A stretch of DNA of 64,000 bases from Eggerthella sp. YY7918 (GTDB taxonomy: Bacteria > Actinomycetota > Coriobacteriia > Coriobacteriales > Eggerthellaceae). The stretch spans positions 2,976,001 to 3,040,000 of the forward strand of contig NC_015738.1 in assembly GCF_000270285.1 (NCBI RefSeq), written 5' to 3'. The position numbers and the translations under genes were made by a program. A model generated the notes under the pieces. The model did not search any database and was not told where the DNA came from. It was given only the letters and a program-made list of their open reading frames with translations. The stretch's first letter is position 1, and each line of letters starts with the position of its first letter. This document shows, in pieces, positions 23,773-33,772 of the stretch.

Positions 23773-24141
23773 GGATTCTTCTCCTTGTCTCCACACGACG
23801 AGGCAATGCGGAGCAGGTGGACGCGCCTCGCCGGACAAAACGAGACACGAGCAGCGGTTCCGCACGGCTATGCCGCGGGCTTTGGGCAACTGATAATCCG
23901 CGAGTGCAGGGCCCAACGATGCAAACGCGCAGCCAAGACAACCCACCAAGGCCGTAGCGCAGTATAGCAGAATGCTGCCCAAACAGCAGCAAAGACTCGT
24001 CAAGAAGAATCGTCAAGGCTCACGTGCACGATGTCATTCCGTACGATAACTGGCCCGAGAAAGCACCTACTTTGAGTAGTAAACGACGATTGAGGATTCC
24101 CGACCAGACTGCGCAATTGCCTTTCTCGAAGTCGGAGCGAA
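23773..24141 (-). other. QueT leader and gap, possible structured RNA
   Basis: No gene is seen in this stretch. On the minus strand the last 70 bases before queT can fold: CTCC...GGAG just upstream of the ribosome site, and GCGAGGCGCG with CGCATTGCCTCG-type pairing. queT genes are often preceded by preQ1 riboswitches, but I could not match class I (A-rich tail) or class II signatures. A noncanonical leader is possible. Confidence 0.3.
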
Positions 24142-24157
24142 TGTTTCACGTGAAACA
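24142..24157. promoter_or_regulatory. parS: parS site 2
   Basis: TGTTTCACGTGAAACA, identical to site 1, with GAA/TTC flanks, in the gap between queT and rsgA. Confidence 0.93.
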
Positions 24158-24205
24158 TTCTGTGGACGAGGGGGCGGGATTTAAGGTTCGGATCGGGGTT
24201 CGCGT

Positions 24206-25240
24206 TTACCGTTTGCGCTTTTTGGGCTTGCGAGAGGAAGGCTTGCGCGCGTCGCTGGCTTTTTCGCCGCGCATGCGGCGGGCTTCTTCGCGGCGGTCGC
24301 GCAATTCGACGGTTTCCTGCTTGAGAGCCTGATAGGATGCATAGCGCTCCGGGGAAAGCTCGCCGGATTCGACGGCCGCCCGCACAGCGCAACCCGGCTC
24401 GTCCGCATGGCGGCAATCGCGAAAGCGACAGTGCTCGGCCAGTGTTTCAATGTCGGAAAACGCTGCGCCAATGCCCGCATCGGCTTCCCACAGCCCCAAA
24501 CCGCGCACCCCGGGCATGTCCACGATAAAGCCGCCGCCGGGCACCGCTACCATCTCGCGGCTTACTGTGGTGTGGCGGCCCTTGCCGTCTTCGCGCACGG
24601 GCGTCGTTTCTTGAATCTCAGATCCCACCAGCATGTTCACCATGCTCGACTTTCCCACGCCGCTCTTACCAATAAGCACGGCAGTCGCACCCGCCGGAAC
24701 AAGTGCACGCACGGCTTCGATGCTGGCCGGATCGTTCTCCGATACCACAAGGGTCCGCACATCCGGGCCGACAAGCGCCTTTACGCGATCGCGGACCTCG
24801 GTTACGTGCTCCTCGCTTTCGGCCAAATCGGCCTTGGTCAGCACCACGGTTACATCCGCGCCCGTCTCATACGCCAAAACCAATTCGCGCTCAAGACGGC
24901 GCACGTTCACATCCGCAAGCGGCTGGGCCACAAACACGCGGTCGAAGTTGGCGGCAAGCACCTGAGGAAGCGCCCGCTCGGTAGGATCTTTGCGCACGAA
25001 CGCGCGGGACCGCGGCTCAATGGCTTCGATGATGCCTTTGTCGTGACCTTCTGGAATGGAGATTTCGACGAAGTCCCCCACAACAGCGCGCAGGTCTGCC
25101 CCCTTCACAAGCGAGGTGGCATGTTCACAACGCACCAAATTGCCCTGCGCAAGACGCACGAGAGGATACCCCCGGTCAAGCTTCACAACTTGGCCTTTCA
25201 GCAAGCGGCCTCCTTCGTTCATCTCTTCGGCAATTGCCAT
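24206..25240 (-). CDS. rsgA: Ribosome small-subunit-dependent GTPase RsgA
   Basis: A 344-residue circularly permuted GTPase that matures and checks the 30S subunit. An OB-fold (residues 15-85) is followed by the permuted GTPase motifs: G4-like VVLTKADL near 133, G1 GKSGVGKSS near 190, then G3 DMPGV. A zinc-binding segment follows, CRFRDCRHADEPGC near 270. The C-terminus ends in an unusually basic tail (SSRKPKKRKR), plausible for rRNA contact. AGAAGG precedes the ATG. It stands between parS site 2 and the TrkH group. Confidence 0.95.
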   Translation of the reverse strand: MAIAEEMNEGGRLLKGQVVKLDRGYPLVRLAQGNLVRCEHATSLVKGADLRAVVGDFVEISIPEGHDKGIIEAIEPRSRAFVRKDPTERALPQVLAANFDRVFVAQPLADVNVRRLERELVLAYETGADVTVVLTKADLAESEEHVTEVRDRVKALVGPDVRTLVVSENDPASIEAVRALVPAGATAVLIGKSGVGKSSMVNMLVGSEIQETTPVREDGKGRHTTVSREMVAVPGGGFIVDMPGVRGLGLWEADAGIGAAFSDIETLAEHCRFRDCRHADEPGCAVRAAVESGELSPERYASYQALKQETVELRDRREEARRMRGEKASDARKPSSRKPKKRKR

Positions 25241-25269
25241 GCAGTCCTAGCCTTCTGTTGCCGCCACCA

Positions 25270-25866
25270 TTACCGCTGGCGCTCCCGCAACCAGTAATAT
25301 ACAAGCATCATCACAAGCCCGATCGCCGTCACCACCGCGCCGGGGATATATTTTGTCAGATCAAACGTATCAGGGTGATCTCGCCCCTGCTTTACAACAG
25401 ATACGACCTCGGCGTGGAGGTCGGTTGCGCCGTCGTGATCGTCGCACACCAAATGAAACGTTCCGCGTACCTGCAATGTCGTTCCTGTTACGCCATAGCG
25501 CCCGTATCGGTCAATTTTAGCCGCCGATTCGCTGGACATGTACGTGGCAATGCGTGCGGAGCCGTCCTCTGAAGACAGGGTGATCCAGCGATGCCGCCCA
25601 TCGGTCGAAGCGCTGATGCTATCCCCCGTCACTTCGCCCACCACTTGAACCGTCTGGTTGTCGTAGTAGGTGTCGGCAGTTGACAGATCGACAATGGAGG
25701 TGTCATAGATAAACGAGCTGTCGGGAAGCTGCTGGGTATTGACGGCGTTTTCCTCATCGTCGGCAAAGGCGACAGCACCTCCGGCGAAGCAAAGCGCCAA
25801 AACTGCCGCTATGGCAACAATGAATAGGTACGTTGTTCGCCGTATGGCACGTCCGTTGAGCTTCAT
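25270..25866 (-). CDS. Membrane-anchored exported protein, OB-fold-like, coupled to trkH
   Basis: A 198-residue protein I cannot assign to a named family. It has an N-terminal signal or anchor (residues 10-35), an extracytoplasmic beta-rich domain (about 60-165) with QVVGEVTGDS and LQVRGTFHLV strands reminiscent of OB-fold (tRNA_anti-like) domains, and a C-terminal membrane helix followed by RERQR. Its start overlaps the trkH stop by four bases (ATGA), so it is made together with the potassium channel subunit. A role in K+ uptake or envelope stress is inferred from position only. Confidence 0.65.
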   Translation of the reverse strand: MKLNGRAIRRTTYLFIVAIAAVLALCFAGGAVAFADDEENAVNTQQLPDSSFIYDTSIVDLSTADTYYDNQTVQVVGEVTGDSISASTDGRHRWITLSSEDGSARIATYMSSESAAKIDRYGRYGVTGTTLQVRGTFHLVCDDHDGATDLHAEVVSVVKQGRDHPDTFDLTKYIPGAVVTAIGLVMMLVYYWLRERQR

Positions 25867-27383
25867 GAACGCGTCACCAACCTTCGGGGATCAAGCGACA
25901 CGATGATTTCAACGATAAGCGCAATCAGCGTCACAAACTCAAGACGACCGGCCCACATTTCGATGATATAGAATATTTCAAGGGTTGCAGGCATATCCGG
26001 CGACGCGAGTCCCGATGACAACCCGCCGTTGCTGGCCATGGCCACCGATTCGAAAATGGCCTGCGTCGCATCGTAGCCGTGCGCGATGCCCACAAGGGCG
26101 CCGACCGCGTACGTTACGACGTACAGGATGAACACCATCATGGCTTCTTTTACGATTTCGGGCGAAAGAATGCGCCGACCCACATGGTTGTAAGCAACCA
26201 CCACGCGCGCCGAATCGGGCGCCAGCGCTTCTTTGATAGCGGCAACCAGCGATTTCAAGATGATGCCGATTCGATTGAACTTGATACCGCCCGCCGTGGA
26301 TCCACCGCTACCGCCCACGGCCATAAGCACGGCAATCACCAGGAAGGCGCCCGAAGAAAACACCGTCGTCAGCTGATTTGAAGTGACATTTTGAAAGCCC
26401 GTTGTCGTCATAGCCGATATCATCATGAACAGACCGCGGCGCAACATGGCGGGCAGGTCGGAAAACTCAGCGCTCGCCGTCAGCGATGCCGCAAGCACAC
26501 ACGCCATAATCCCGAGCCACAACACAAGCGTGCGTATTTCCAGGTCACGGAAGAACACCTCGACGCGTCCCTTCCACACCTCGGAGTGCAGCATAAAGTT
26601 GATGGAACCCAGCAACATGAGCAGCATGAGTACCACTTCGACAGGAAGCGAATGATAATACATGACGCTTTGGCTCATAGGAGTAAAGCCTGCGGTCATG
26701 AAACCCGAAATGGAAAGCCAAAGCGCTTGCAAAAACGCACGCAGCGGCTCCATGCCCAAGAATACGCACATCACCGTTAGAATGCACGTCGCGATGAAGA
26801 TGAGGATGACCGAAATCTTCGCAATGAGGCGCGTGGTTTGCACGATGTTGGGCACCACGTGCTCGCTGCGACCTTCAGACATATATAAACTTGCGCCGGC
26901 ACGCTTTCCGAACAGGCCGAACGAAAGGGCCACTACGATGAGTCCCAAACCTCCAAGGAAGTGCATCATGAAGCGCCACATGTTGTCGGCATACGACAGA
27001 TGATCGAGGTCGAGTATGAGGCTTGCCCCGGTCGTGGTTAACCCCGAAACGCCGTCGAAAAGGGCATCGAGATAGCTCGCGTAATGGCCCGAAAGGTGCA
27101 GCGGAACGGTCGCGATAAACGCAAGCACTATCCATGCAAACCCAGTAACAACAAGTGCTTGCTGACGGTTAAGACGACCCGGTTCAATGCGCAGAAAGCG
27201 CAAGGCCGACCCTACGATGAGCGAAATTCCGATGGTGAGCAGATAGCGAGTCGCTGGCTCCCACTCCCCGCAAGCGAGTGCTGTTATGAGCGGCGCCAGC
27301 AAAGCCATCGACGAAAATAAGACAAGCACGCCCAGGTAGTGGCCAATGACGCGAACGTCATACCATGTGAATCGTTGCCACAT
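25863..27383 (-). CDS. trkH: Potassium uptake protein TrkH
   Basis: A 506-residue channel-type transporter of the TrkH/KtrB superfamily. Four pore-loop filters are visible: GLTTTGAS near 113, SGFMTAGF near 225, SAMTTTGF near 325 and ASNGGLSSG near 450. Between them lie paired membrane helices, and the third repeat carries the glycine-rich gating loop AVGGSGGSTAGGIKF. It needs a cytoplasmic NAD/ATP-binding TrkA-type regulator, which is not encoded here. AGGTAGG precedes the ATG. It is flanked by a 45-residue membrane peptide upstream and the OB-like protein downstream. Confidence 0.95.
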   Translation of the reverse strand: MWQRFTWYDVRVIGHYLGVLVLFSSMALLAPLITALACGEWEPATRYLLTIGISLIVGSALRFLRIEPGRLNRQQALVVTGFAWIVLAFIATVPLHLSGHYASYLDALFDGVSGLTTTGASLILDLDHLSYADNMWRFMMHFLGGLGLIVVALSFGLFGKRAGASLYMSEGRSEHVVPNIVQTTRLIAKISVILIFIATCILTVMCVFLGMEPLRAFLQALWLSISGFMTAGFTPMSQSVMYYHSLPVEVVLMLLMLLGSINFMLHSEVWKGRVEVFFRDLEIRTLVLWLGIMACVLAASLTASAEFSDLPAMLRRGLFMMISAMTTTGFQNVTSNQLTTVFSSGAFLVIAVLMAVGGSGGSTAGGIKFNRIGIILKSLVAAIKEALAPDSARVVVAYNHVGRRILSPEIVKEAMMVFILYVVTYAVGALVGIAHGYDATQAIFESVAMASNGGLSSGLASPDMPATLEIFYIIEMWAGRLEFVTLIALIVEIIVSLDPRRLVTRS

Positions 27384-27436
27384 ACGTGCCTACCTGCGAC
27401 TCGGGTCACAAGGACCGGACATGTTCACATCTTTTA

Positions 27437-27574
27437 TCAACCCATCACAACCCTGACAGCAACAATAAGGCCCGCCAACAACAGCAGCAGACACATAAGC
27501 GCAAGAATAATGACGATAAACCCCAAAAGGGGTGTCTCGATAGCTTGTCGGATGTTCTGCTTCCTTTTCGGCAT
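27437..27574 (-). CDS. Small membrane protein upstream of trkH
   Basis: A 45-residue reading frame: MPKRKQNIRQ basic head, one hydrophobic helix (LLGFIVIILALMCLLLLLAG) and a short tail ending RVVMG. A stop codon lies four codons upstream, so the ATG at 27574 is the only good start. A TAGAAT element ends only seven bases before it and no ribosome site is seen, suggesting a leaderless message. It lies 54 bases before trkH in the same direction, recalling KdpF-like peptides that stabilise K+ transporters. The frame is clear; function is inference. Confidence 0.5.
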   Translation of the reverse strand: MPKRKQNIRQAIETPLLGFIVIILALMCLLLLLAGLIVAVRVVMG

Positions 27575-27670
27575 GCAGGTATTCTAGTACAAATGCACGG
27601 TTTACAACACAACCCGTTATCCAGCAACACAAACCACGCGCGGCAAGCGGTGCTTTGCGCACAAGCGAAC

Positions 27671-28609
27671 TCAGCCGTATAGGTGTTTTAAGTCGGCGTA
27701 GGCTTCATCGGCCTGCGCCATAATGTCTTTAATGATGACCGCAGCGGGCTTCTTTTCCTTGACCAGACCAGAAATCATTCCGGCCGAAAAGGCACCGCGC
27801 TCCCTATCGCCCGCCTGAGCACGACCGATTGAACCGGTGCAATACGCATCAAGCTCTTCGCTTGATGCACCGCGGTCATACAGCTCCCAATAACCACGCG
27901 TGAAGGGGTTCTCTAAACAGCGAACTTGCTTTTTTCCTGGTTCACCCGTCAGCGTCGTGGAAGTATCCGTTGCCTCGATAATCATCTGCTTGTAGACATC
28001 GTCGACCGGGCATTCCTCAGCTACAAGAAACGCGGTTCCCATCTGTACGCCCACCGCGCCAAGCGCGAGCGCGGCCAAAAACCCTTTTCCATCTGCAATA
28101 CCGCCTGCGGCGATAACAGGAATATCCACCGCTTCGACGATTTGGCGAACCATGGGCAGCGTCGTGAGTTTACCGATATGCCCGCCACCTTCCATACCCT
28201 CGGCGACAATGGCGGAAGCTCCCAGATCTTGCATTTTCTTGGCCGCCCGCGCATGCGGCACGAGGCACAAGGTTGTCACGCCCGCCTCGACCAACGGCGG
28301 AACGATCTTTGCCGGATTGCCCGCGCTCACGGTAACGGCAGGCACCTTTTCTTCAATGACAACGCGCGCCACCTCTTCGACGCACGAGGACTCCATAATG
28401 AGATTCACCGCAAACGGCTTGCTTGTTTTGCTTCGCGCAATGGCTATTTGTTCGCGCACGACCTCAGGCGCATCAAACCCCGACTGGATAACGCCGAGTG
28501 CACCCGCTTCGCTGACCGTGCCCGCAAAAGCTCCATCGGTGATGTGAGCCATTGCTCCCTGAATAATGGGGTACTCAATACCAAGAAGATCACATAGAGC
28601 GGTTTTCAT
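27671..28609 (-). CDS. FabK-like / nitronate-monooxygenase-family flavoprotein
   Basis: A 312-residue FMN-dependent TIM-barrel enzyme. It shows YPIIQGAMAHIT at the start, AEGMEGGGHIG near 135 and the phosphate-binding AAGGIADGKG near 175 followed by GAVGVQMGTAF. This superfamily includes the enoyl-ACP reductase FabK and nitronate monooxygenases. In an anaerobe FabK is the more likely function, completing fatty-acid elongation with NAD(P)H, but no other fab genes are adjacent. The start is ATG 28609 after GGAAAGGTGG rather than 28639. Confidence 0.8.
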   Translation of the reverse strand: MKTALCDLLGIEYPIIQGAMAHITDGAFAGTVSEAGALGVIQSGFDAPEVVREQIAIARSKTSKPFAVNLIMESSCVEEVARVVIEEKVPAVTVSAGNPAKIVPPLVEAGVTTLCLVPHARAAKKMQDLGASAIVAEGMEGGGHIGKLTTLPMVRQIVEAVDIPVIAAGGIADGKGFLAALALGAVGVQMGTAFLVAEECPVDDVYKQMIIEATDTSTTLTGEPGKKQVRCLENPFTRGYWELYDRGASSEELDAYCTGSIGRAQAGDRERGAFSAGMISGLVKEKKPAAVIIKDIMAQADEAYADLKHLYG

Positions 28610-28739
28610 AGAGCCACCTTTCCCGAGCAGACAAGCCAAGTCTTTTCTCCATCATAGCGTACGGCGCACACGAAAACGCCCATCGAAATTCGATGGGCGT
28701 TACGTTTTTCGCTCAGATGCAAAATACTATGTTGGCGTT

Positions 28740-31463
28740 TTACTTCACCGGCTCGGCATCGAGGGTGAGCGTGTCAAAATCGAGCGGCTCTTCCACCTTG
28801 CATTCGTAATTGCCGTCGGCATCGAGGTCGATCAGCACGTGGCTGCGATCACGCATTTTACCTTCGACCACCTTCTGGGCGATGCGGTCAACCACTTCGC
28901 GCTGAATGAGACGACGCAACGGACGGGCGCCAAAGACCGGATCATAGCCGTCAATGGAGAGATGCTCCATTGCAGCAGGCGTCACATCAAGCGTAATGCG
29001 ACGATCGGCCAAACGATCGCGAACATCGTTCAGCTGCAATTCCACGATGGGCTCCATAGCCTCGATGGAAAGCGCGTTGAAGGTGATGATATCGTCGATA
29101 CGGTTCAGGAATTCCGGCCTGAACGTGGCCCGCAGCGCGTCGTTTATCTGCGTTTGCAACTCGGCCAGACGCTTAGCGGTTGATGCGATGTCGCCCGACA
29201 TCATATCTTCCATCATCTGACCCATCGATCCGCTGCCACCCTGGTTGGAGAATTCGCGAATGGACTGCGAACCCACGTTTGACGTCATGATGATGATGGC
29301 GTTTTTGAACGACACCACGCGACCCTGACCATCGGTCAAACGCCCGTCGTCAAGCACCTGAAGCAAGATGTTGAACACATCCGGATGCGCTTTCTCAATC
29401 TCGTCGAGCAGGATCACACTGTAGGGTTTGCGGCGTACGGCCTCGGTCAACTGACCGCCCTCGTCGTAACCGACGTATCCCGGAGGCGCGCCGATCAGGC
29501 GCTGTACGCTGAACTTTTCCATGTATTCGGACATGTCGATGCGCACCATCGACTTTTCGCTATCGAACAGGTACTCCGCAAGCGCTTTGGCAAGCTCGGT
29601 TTTGCCTACGCCTGTCGGACCCAAGAATAAAAACGAGCCGATAGGACGATCAGGGTCGGAAAGCCCTGCGCGATTGCGGCGAATGGCGCCCGCCACGGCG
29701 GACACGGCTTCATCCTGACCCACCACGCGCTCATGCAGCTTTTCTTCCAAGTCGATGAGCTTCGCCATTTCACCCTGCATCATCTTTTGCACCGGGATGC
29801 CGGTCCACGTGGACACAACCTCGGCAATTTCGTCGTCAGACACTTCCTCTTTGAGGATGGCACCGTCCTGCTGCTTCACATTGAGCGTTTCTTCGGCTTC
29901 ATGCAGGCGGCGCTGCAATTCGGGAATGCGCGCATAGCGCAGCTCGGAGGCTTTCGACAGATCGCCTTCGCGGGTGGCGCGCTCCTCTTCCATCTGGGCG
30001 CCTTCCAGCTCGCCCTTCAGAAGTTGCACGCTTTCGATAACGTCTTTCTCGTTTTGCCACTCAGCCTTGCGCTTGTCCAAATCTTCCCGCGCAGCAGCAA
30101 TATCACGTCGCAGCGCTTCCAGGCGCTCCTTGGAGGCGTCGTCGCTCTCCTTCATGAGAGCCTGCTCCTCAATCTGCATCTGCGTAAGCTTGCGCTCGGC
30201 AGCATCCACCTCTTCGGGCATCGAATCGATTTCGATGCGCAGGCGGCTGGCCGCTTCGTCCATGAGATCGATGGCCTTGTCGGGCAGGAATCGATCGGAA
30301 ATGTAGCGGTTCGATAATTCCGCGGCGGCCACGATGGCAGCGTCGGTGATACGCACGCCGTGGTGAATCTCATATTTTTCTTTAAGTCCGCGCAGGATGG
30401 CAATGGTGTCCTCCACCGTAGGCTCGGTAACGAGCACCGGTTGGAAACGTCGCTCGAGTGCGGCATCTTTTTCCACATACTTGCGATATTCGTCGAGCGT
30501 CGTTGCGCCGATGGCGTGCAGTTCGCCGCGCGCAAGAGCCGGCTTGAGCATGTTGCCCGCATCCATGGAGCTATCGCCGGTGGATCCCGCACCCACGATG
30601 GTGTGCAACTCGTCGATGAACAGGATGATCTGACCCTCGCTCTGCTTCACCTCGCGCAGCACCGCCTTCAAGCGGTCCTCGAATTCGCCGCGGTACTTCG
30701 CACCAGCAATCATCGACGGCAAGTCGAGCGCGATAATATCACGATCTCTCAGCGACGAGGGAACGTCGCCCGCTACGATACGCTGTGCCAGCCCTTCCAC
30801 GATGGCGGTCTTGCCGGTGCCCGGCTCGCCGATAAGTACCGGGTTGTTCTTTGTGCGGCGCGAAAGCACCTGGATGGTGCGGCGAATTTCTTCCGCACGG
30901 CCGATGACGGGGTCCAGCTTGCCCTCGCGCGCTTGCTGCGTCAGGTTCTGACCGTACTGCTCCAGCGCTTCGAACTGGGCCTTATTTTGCGGATCGGTCA
31001 CGCGCGTATCGCCGCGCAGCTCGTCGTAGGCCGCTTCGATGGTCTTGCGCGTCACGCCTGCCACCGACAAAATTTTGCCCGCAGCACCCTTGTCTTCCGA
31101 CAACGCGATGAGCAAATGCTCGCTTGTCGCGTAGCTATCGCCCAGCTTCTCGGCAATCTTTACCGCGTTGTCGATCACGTTCATAAGTGCAGGACCCGGC
31201 ACGCCACTCATCATCATGCCGCCGCTGCTGCTCACCTTCGGCATACGATCGATTTCAGCGTCGACGTTAACCTGTAGCTGGAAGGGATCGGCGCCGATGC
31301 GCTTGATGATGGCCGAGAGGTTGTTTTCTTTCGATTCAAGCAACGCCTTCAACATATGGATAGGCTCTGCCTGGGAGGCCTCTTTTTCAGAAGCGATGGT
31401 AATCGTCTGCTGAAGCGCTTCTTGCGCGGTGAGGGCTAATTTGTTCAAGTTGCCCATGTTCAT
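28740..31463 (-). CDS. clpB: ATP-dependent disaggregase ClpB
   Basis: A 907-residue class 1 Hsp100. It comprises an N-domain (1-145), a first AAA module with GEPGTGKT near 208, a coiled-coil middle domain (about 400-530) rich in Glu, Arg and Lys, a second AAA module with GPTGVGKT near 610 and a C-terminal domain. A Gly/Met insertion ([14 protein letters not shown]) lies in the second module. With DnaK-DnaJ-GrpE it pulls proteins out of aggregates. It is the last gene of the heat-shock operon, 66 bases after hspR, and that gap carries parS site 3 and a separate palindrome. AAAGGAGG precedes the ATG. Confidence 0.97.
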   Translation of the reverse strand: MNMGNLNKLALTAQEALQQTITIASEKEASQAEPIHMLKALLESKENNLSAIIKRIGADPFQLQVNVDAEIDRMPKVSSSGGMMMSGVPGPALMNVIDNAVKIAEKLGDSYATSEHLLIALSEDKGAAGKILSVAGVTRKTIEAAYDELRGDTRVTDPQNKAQFEALEQYGQNLTQQAREGKLDPVIGRAEEIRRTIQVLSRRTKNNPVLIGEPGTGKTAIVEGLAQRIVAGDVPSSLRDRDIIALDLPSMIAGAKYRGEFEDRLKAVLREVKQSEGQIILFIDELHTIVGAGSTGDSSMDAGNMLKPALARGELHAIGATTLDEYRKYVEKDAALERRFQPVLVTEPTVEDTIAILRGLKEKYEIHHGVRITDAAIVAAAELSNRYISDRFLPDKAIDLMDEAASRLRIEIDSMPEEVDAAERKLTQMQIEEQALMKESDDASKERLEALRRDIAAAREDLDKRKAEWQNEKDVIESVQLLKGELEGAQMEEERATREGDLSKASELRYARIPELQRRLHEAEETLNVKQQDGAILKEEVSDDEIAEVVSTWTGIPVQKMMQGEMAKLIDLEEKLHERVVGQDEAVSAVAGAIRRNRAGLSDPDRPIGSFLFLGPTGVGKTELAKALAEYLFDSEKSMVRIDMSEYMEKFSVQRLIGAPPGYVGYDEGGQLTEAVRRKPYSVILLDEIEKAHPDVFNILLQVLDDGRLTDGQGRVVSFKNAIIIMTSNVGSQSIREFSNQGGSGSMGQMMEDMMSGDIASTAKRLAELQTQINDALRATFRPEFLNRIDDIITFNALSIEAMEPIVELQLNDVRDRLADRRITLDVTPAAMEHLSIDGYDPVFGARPLRRLIQREVVDRIAQKVVEGKMRDRSHVLIDLDADGNYECKVEEPLDFDTLTLDAEPVK

Positions 31464-31478
31464 AGGTCGTTCCTCCTT

Positions 31479-31492
31479 TATATGATCATATA
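31479..31492. promoter_or_regulatory. Palindrome TATATGATCATATA before clpB
   Basis: A perfect 14-base palindrome just upstream of the clpB ribosome site, partly repeated as ATGATC on its far side. It may be an operator, a -10 region for a clpB-specific promoter, or an RNA hairpin. Not a CIRCE element. Confidence 0.4.
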
Positions 31493-31502
31493 GATCATTA
31501 AA

Positions 31503-31518
31503 TGTTTCACGTGAAACA
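31503..31518. promoter_or_regulatory. parS: parS site 3
   Basis: TGTTTCACGTGAAACA, identical to sites 1 and 2, placed inside the heat-shock operon between hspR and clpB. Confidence 0.93.
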
Positions 31519-31529
31519 TTGTGTTGCGA

Positions 31530-31922
31530 TTAAGGTAGTCGCCGCAGCACCGAGGGCATGTCACGCACGCGGACGAGCGCGTTCACGCTTTCACGCGTTT
31601 CCAGCTCGTGGACGCGGTCGGCCAAACGGCGCACTTTCTTGTGCAGATCGTCCAATTCGTTATCTCGTTCGTCAAGCCTTCCCTGCAAATCAAGGATACG
31701 AATGACACCCGCCAGGTTGATCCCTTCGCTTGTGAGCTCATTGATGAGCTCCAAGCGTTCGATATCGGCCTGCGAGTACATACGCGTGTTGCCGCTGGTG
31801 CGCTGCGGCGAAACAAGGCCTTTTTGCTCATAGGCGCGCAGCGTTTGGGGGTGCACCCCCGCCAACTCCGCGGCCACGCTGATCATGTACAGCGGGCGGT
31901 TGCGGTCCGTGCGATCACTCAT
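31530..31922 (-). CDS. hspR: HspR, MerR-family heat-shock repressor
   Basis: A 130-residue MerR-type regulator. The helix-turn-helix and wing ([20 protein letters not shown], then [17 protein letters not shown]) match HspR, and a dimerisation coiled coil follows (residues 70-115). HspR represses dnaK and clpB operons of actinobacteria and uses DnaK as corepressor, so it feeds back on this operon. It overlaps dnaJ by four bases. DNA targets would be CTTG/CAAG-type repeats such as those at the dnaK promoter. Confidence 0.95.
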   Translation of the reverse strand: MSDRTDRNRPLYMISVAAELAGVHPQTLRAYEQKGLVSPQRTSGNTRMYSQADIERLELINELTSEGINLAGVIRILDLQGRLDERDNELDDLHKKVRRLADRVHELETRESVNALVRVRDMPSVLRRLP

Positions 31923-32878
31923 GACCAGCTCCTTACGTTCTCAGTCGTGGCTGCTAAGAAGTCTTCCATGGCCTTCTTTTGGCCTTCGTTCATCTGCTCG
32001 GGCACGACCACCTTGATGGTAATTTTAAGATCGCCCGAGCCCGAACCTTTCACCTTAGCGGCGCCTTTGCCCTTCACGGACAAGGTGGTGTCATCCTGCG
32101 TACCCTTCGGCACCTTGACACGCACTTTTGTGCCGTCGGGAGCAGGTACCACCACGCTTGCGCCAAGTGCCGCTTCGGCCACGCTCACCGGCACATCCAT
32201 GAGCACATCGGCACCCTTGCGCGTATAGTACGGATGCGGCTCGATCTTCGTCGTGATGAGCAAATCACCCGCCGCACCACCGTTCTCGCCAGGACCGCCC
32301 TTGCCTTTGAAACGCAGACGGCCACCATCCACTGCGCCGGCAGGAATTTTCACCGTCAGCGTTTCGGATTCGCCACGCCCGGGGACACGCACGGTCACGC
32401 GCTTTTCCGCACCTTTGAAAGCCTCATCGAAGGTCACGTTAAGCGTCACGTTCATATCCTGACCTTGACGCGGCCGCGGCTGGCGCGCACCGCCGCCAAA
32501 GCCGCCGCCCGCACCGCCGAAGTCCCATTCCGTGCCGAAGGCGCCTTCGCCACGGCGAATACTCTCAAGGATATCAGCCCAGCTGCCAAAACCACCGGCA
32601 CCGCCACCACCGAAAATGTCGTTGATGTTGACCGCACCGCCGCCCCATCCTTGGGGAATTTGGTTTTCGTTGGCCGTACCGTACTGGTCGTAAAGCTTTC
32701 GCTTCTTGTCATCCGAAAGCACTTCGTACGCTTCGTTGATTTCTTTGAACTTCGCTTCGTCGCCACCAGTATCCGGATGGTGCGTGCGCGCTAGCTTGCG
32801 GTACGCCTTCTTTATCTCATCGGCTGTCGCTGTGCGCGGAACGCCGAGCGTCTTGTAGTAGTCCGGAGTAGCTGCCAT
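31919..32878 (-). CDS. dnaJ: DnaJ-type cochaperone lacking the zinc-finger domain
   Basis: A 319-residue protein. The J domain (residues 6-70) has the HPD triad at 34-36, followed by a Gly/Phe-rich region (about 75-135) and two C-terminal beta domains. The four CxxCxGxG repeats of class I DnaJ are absent, so it is a class II (CbpA/DnaJ2-like) protein, as is common for the copy in actinobacterial dnaK operons. It delivers clients to DnaK and triggers ATP hydrolysis. AGGTGAAG precedes the ATG. Operon position: after grpE, overlapping hspR. Confidence 0.95.
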   Translation of the reverse strand: MAATPDYYKTLGVPRTATADEIKKAYRKLARTHHPDTGGDEAKFKEINEAYEVLSDDKKRKLYDQYGTANENQIPQGWGGGAVNINDIFGGGGAGGFGSWADILESIRRGEGAFGTEWDFGGAGGGFGGGARQPRPRQGQDMNVTLNVTFDEAFKGAEKRVTVRVPGRGESETLTVKIPAGAVDGGRLRFKGKGGPGENGGAAGDLLITTKIEPHPYYTRKGADVLMDVPVSVAEAALGASVVVPAPDGTKVRVKVPKGTQDDTTLSVKGKGAAKVKGSGSGDLKITIKVVVPEQMNEGQKKAMEDFLAATTENVRSWS

Positions 32879-32957
32879 GCGCGCTTCACCTGCCTCTCAT
32901 GCTTCTATACCAAAAGCGGGCTACCGTGTGGTTGTGCCCGCTCGTAGTCCGTTACTT

Positions 32958-33767
32958 CTACTCCGCTTCATCCTGCGGCTTTTCCCGCTTGGGCCCGCCA
33001 GTCGTTACGGTTACCATAGCCGGTCGCAAAACCTTTGGCCCCATTTTGTAACCCTTTTGGTAAACCTCGGCCACCGTTTCATCGGGAACGCTTGCGTCGT
33101 CGACCGTGGCTACGGCCTGCGCCTCAAGGGCATCGAAGGCCTCGCCTTTCGGATCGATCACTTCCACGCCGCCGGAGGTAAGCGTGTTCACAAGCTTTGT
33201 ATGCACAGCCTTCACGCCGTCGAACAGGCCGCCTTCGCCATTCTTCGTCGCGTAGTCGATAGTGCGTTCGAAGTCGTCGATCACAGGAATTAAGCTGGTA
33301 ACCAGCTTCTCAGCTGCACGTGCTTTTTCGACTTCACGCTGCTCGGCCGTGCGACGGCGATACGTATCCCATTCGGCATGCAGGCGCAAATACTTGTCCT
33401 GCCACTCTTTGGCCTCGGCCTTCGCCTGAGCCACCTGCTCGTCTGTGGACGACGCAGCATTGGCTTCTTCGGGCTCGCCTTCAAGCGCCGCTTCGGCTTC
33501 GGCAACAATGCGCTCGGCGTCGCTTTGGTTCGCAGCATCGCCAGCGGACGCCCCGCCCGCGGCCGACTGCTCAGAGTCGGCCGGAGCGGATTGGGCGGGC
33601 TGGGCGGCAGCTTCAGGGGAGGGGGAGGTTGTGCTGCCGTCCGTGCCGGAGTCGGAATCCTGCGGTTGAGCTTGCGCATTCGCAGAACGTGAATCTTCGA
33701 TAGGGATCTTTTTACCTTCGCCTTGCGCCGCGCGCTCCGGCGAGGGTGTGCTCGGCTGCTTGGCCAT
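32958..33767 (-). CDS. grpE: Nucleotide exchange factor GrpE
   Basis: A 269-residue protein, longer than the usual 180-200. The first 110 residues are a low-complexity Ala/Glu/Ser/Gln stretch, probably disordered. A long coiled coil (about 110-170) and the beta-wing domain (about 180-255, with GEAFDALEAQAV) are typical GrpE. It releases ADP from DnaK. It starts five bases after the dnaK stop, with GAAGGGAAG inside the dnaK end as ribosome site. Confidence 0.95.
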   Translation of the reverse strand: MAKQPSTPSPERAAQGEGKKIPIEDSRSANAQAQPQDSDSGTDGSTTSPSPEAAAQPAQSAPADSEQSAAGGASAGDAANQSDAERIVAEAEAALEGEPEEANAASSTDEQVAQAKAEAKEWQDKYLRLHAEWDTYRRRTAEQREVEKARAAEKLVTSLIPVIDDFERTIDYATKNGEGGLFDGVKAVHTKLVNTLTSGGVEVIDPKGEAFDALEAQAVATVDDASVPDETVAEVYQKGYKMGPKVLRPAMVTVTTGGPKREKPQDEAE

Positions 33768-33772
33768 GGCGC

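Noticed and set aside
23773-24003. QueT start at 24003 giving 274 residues
   Set aside because: The extension has Cys-rich, non-family sequence and no ribosome site; AAGGAGAAG before ATG 23772 is decisive.
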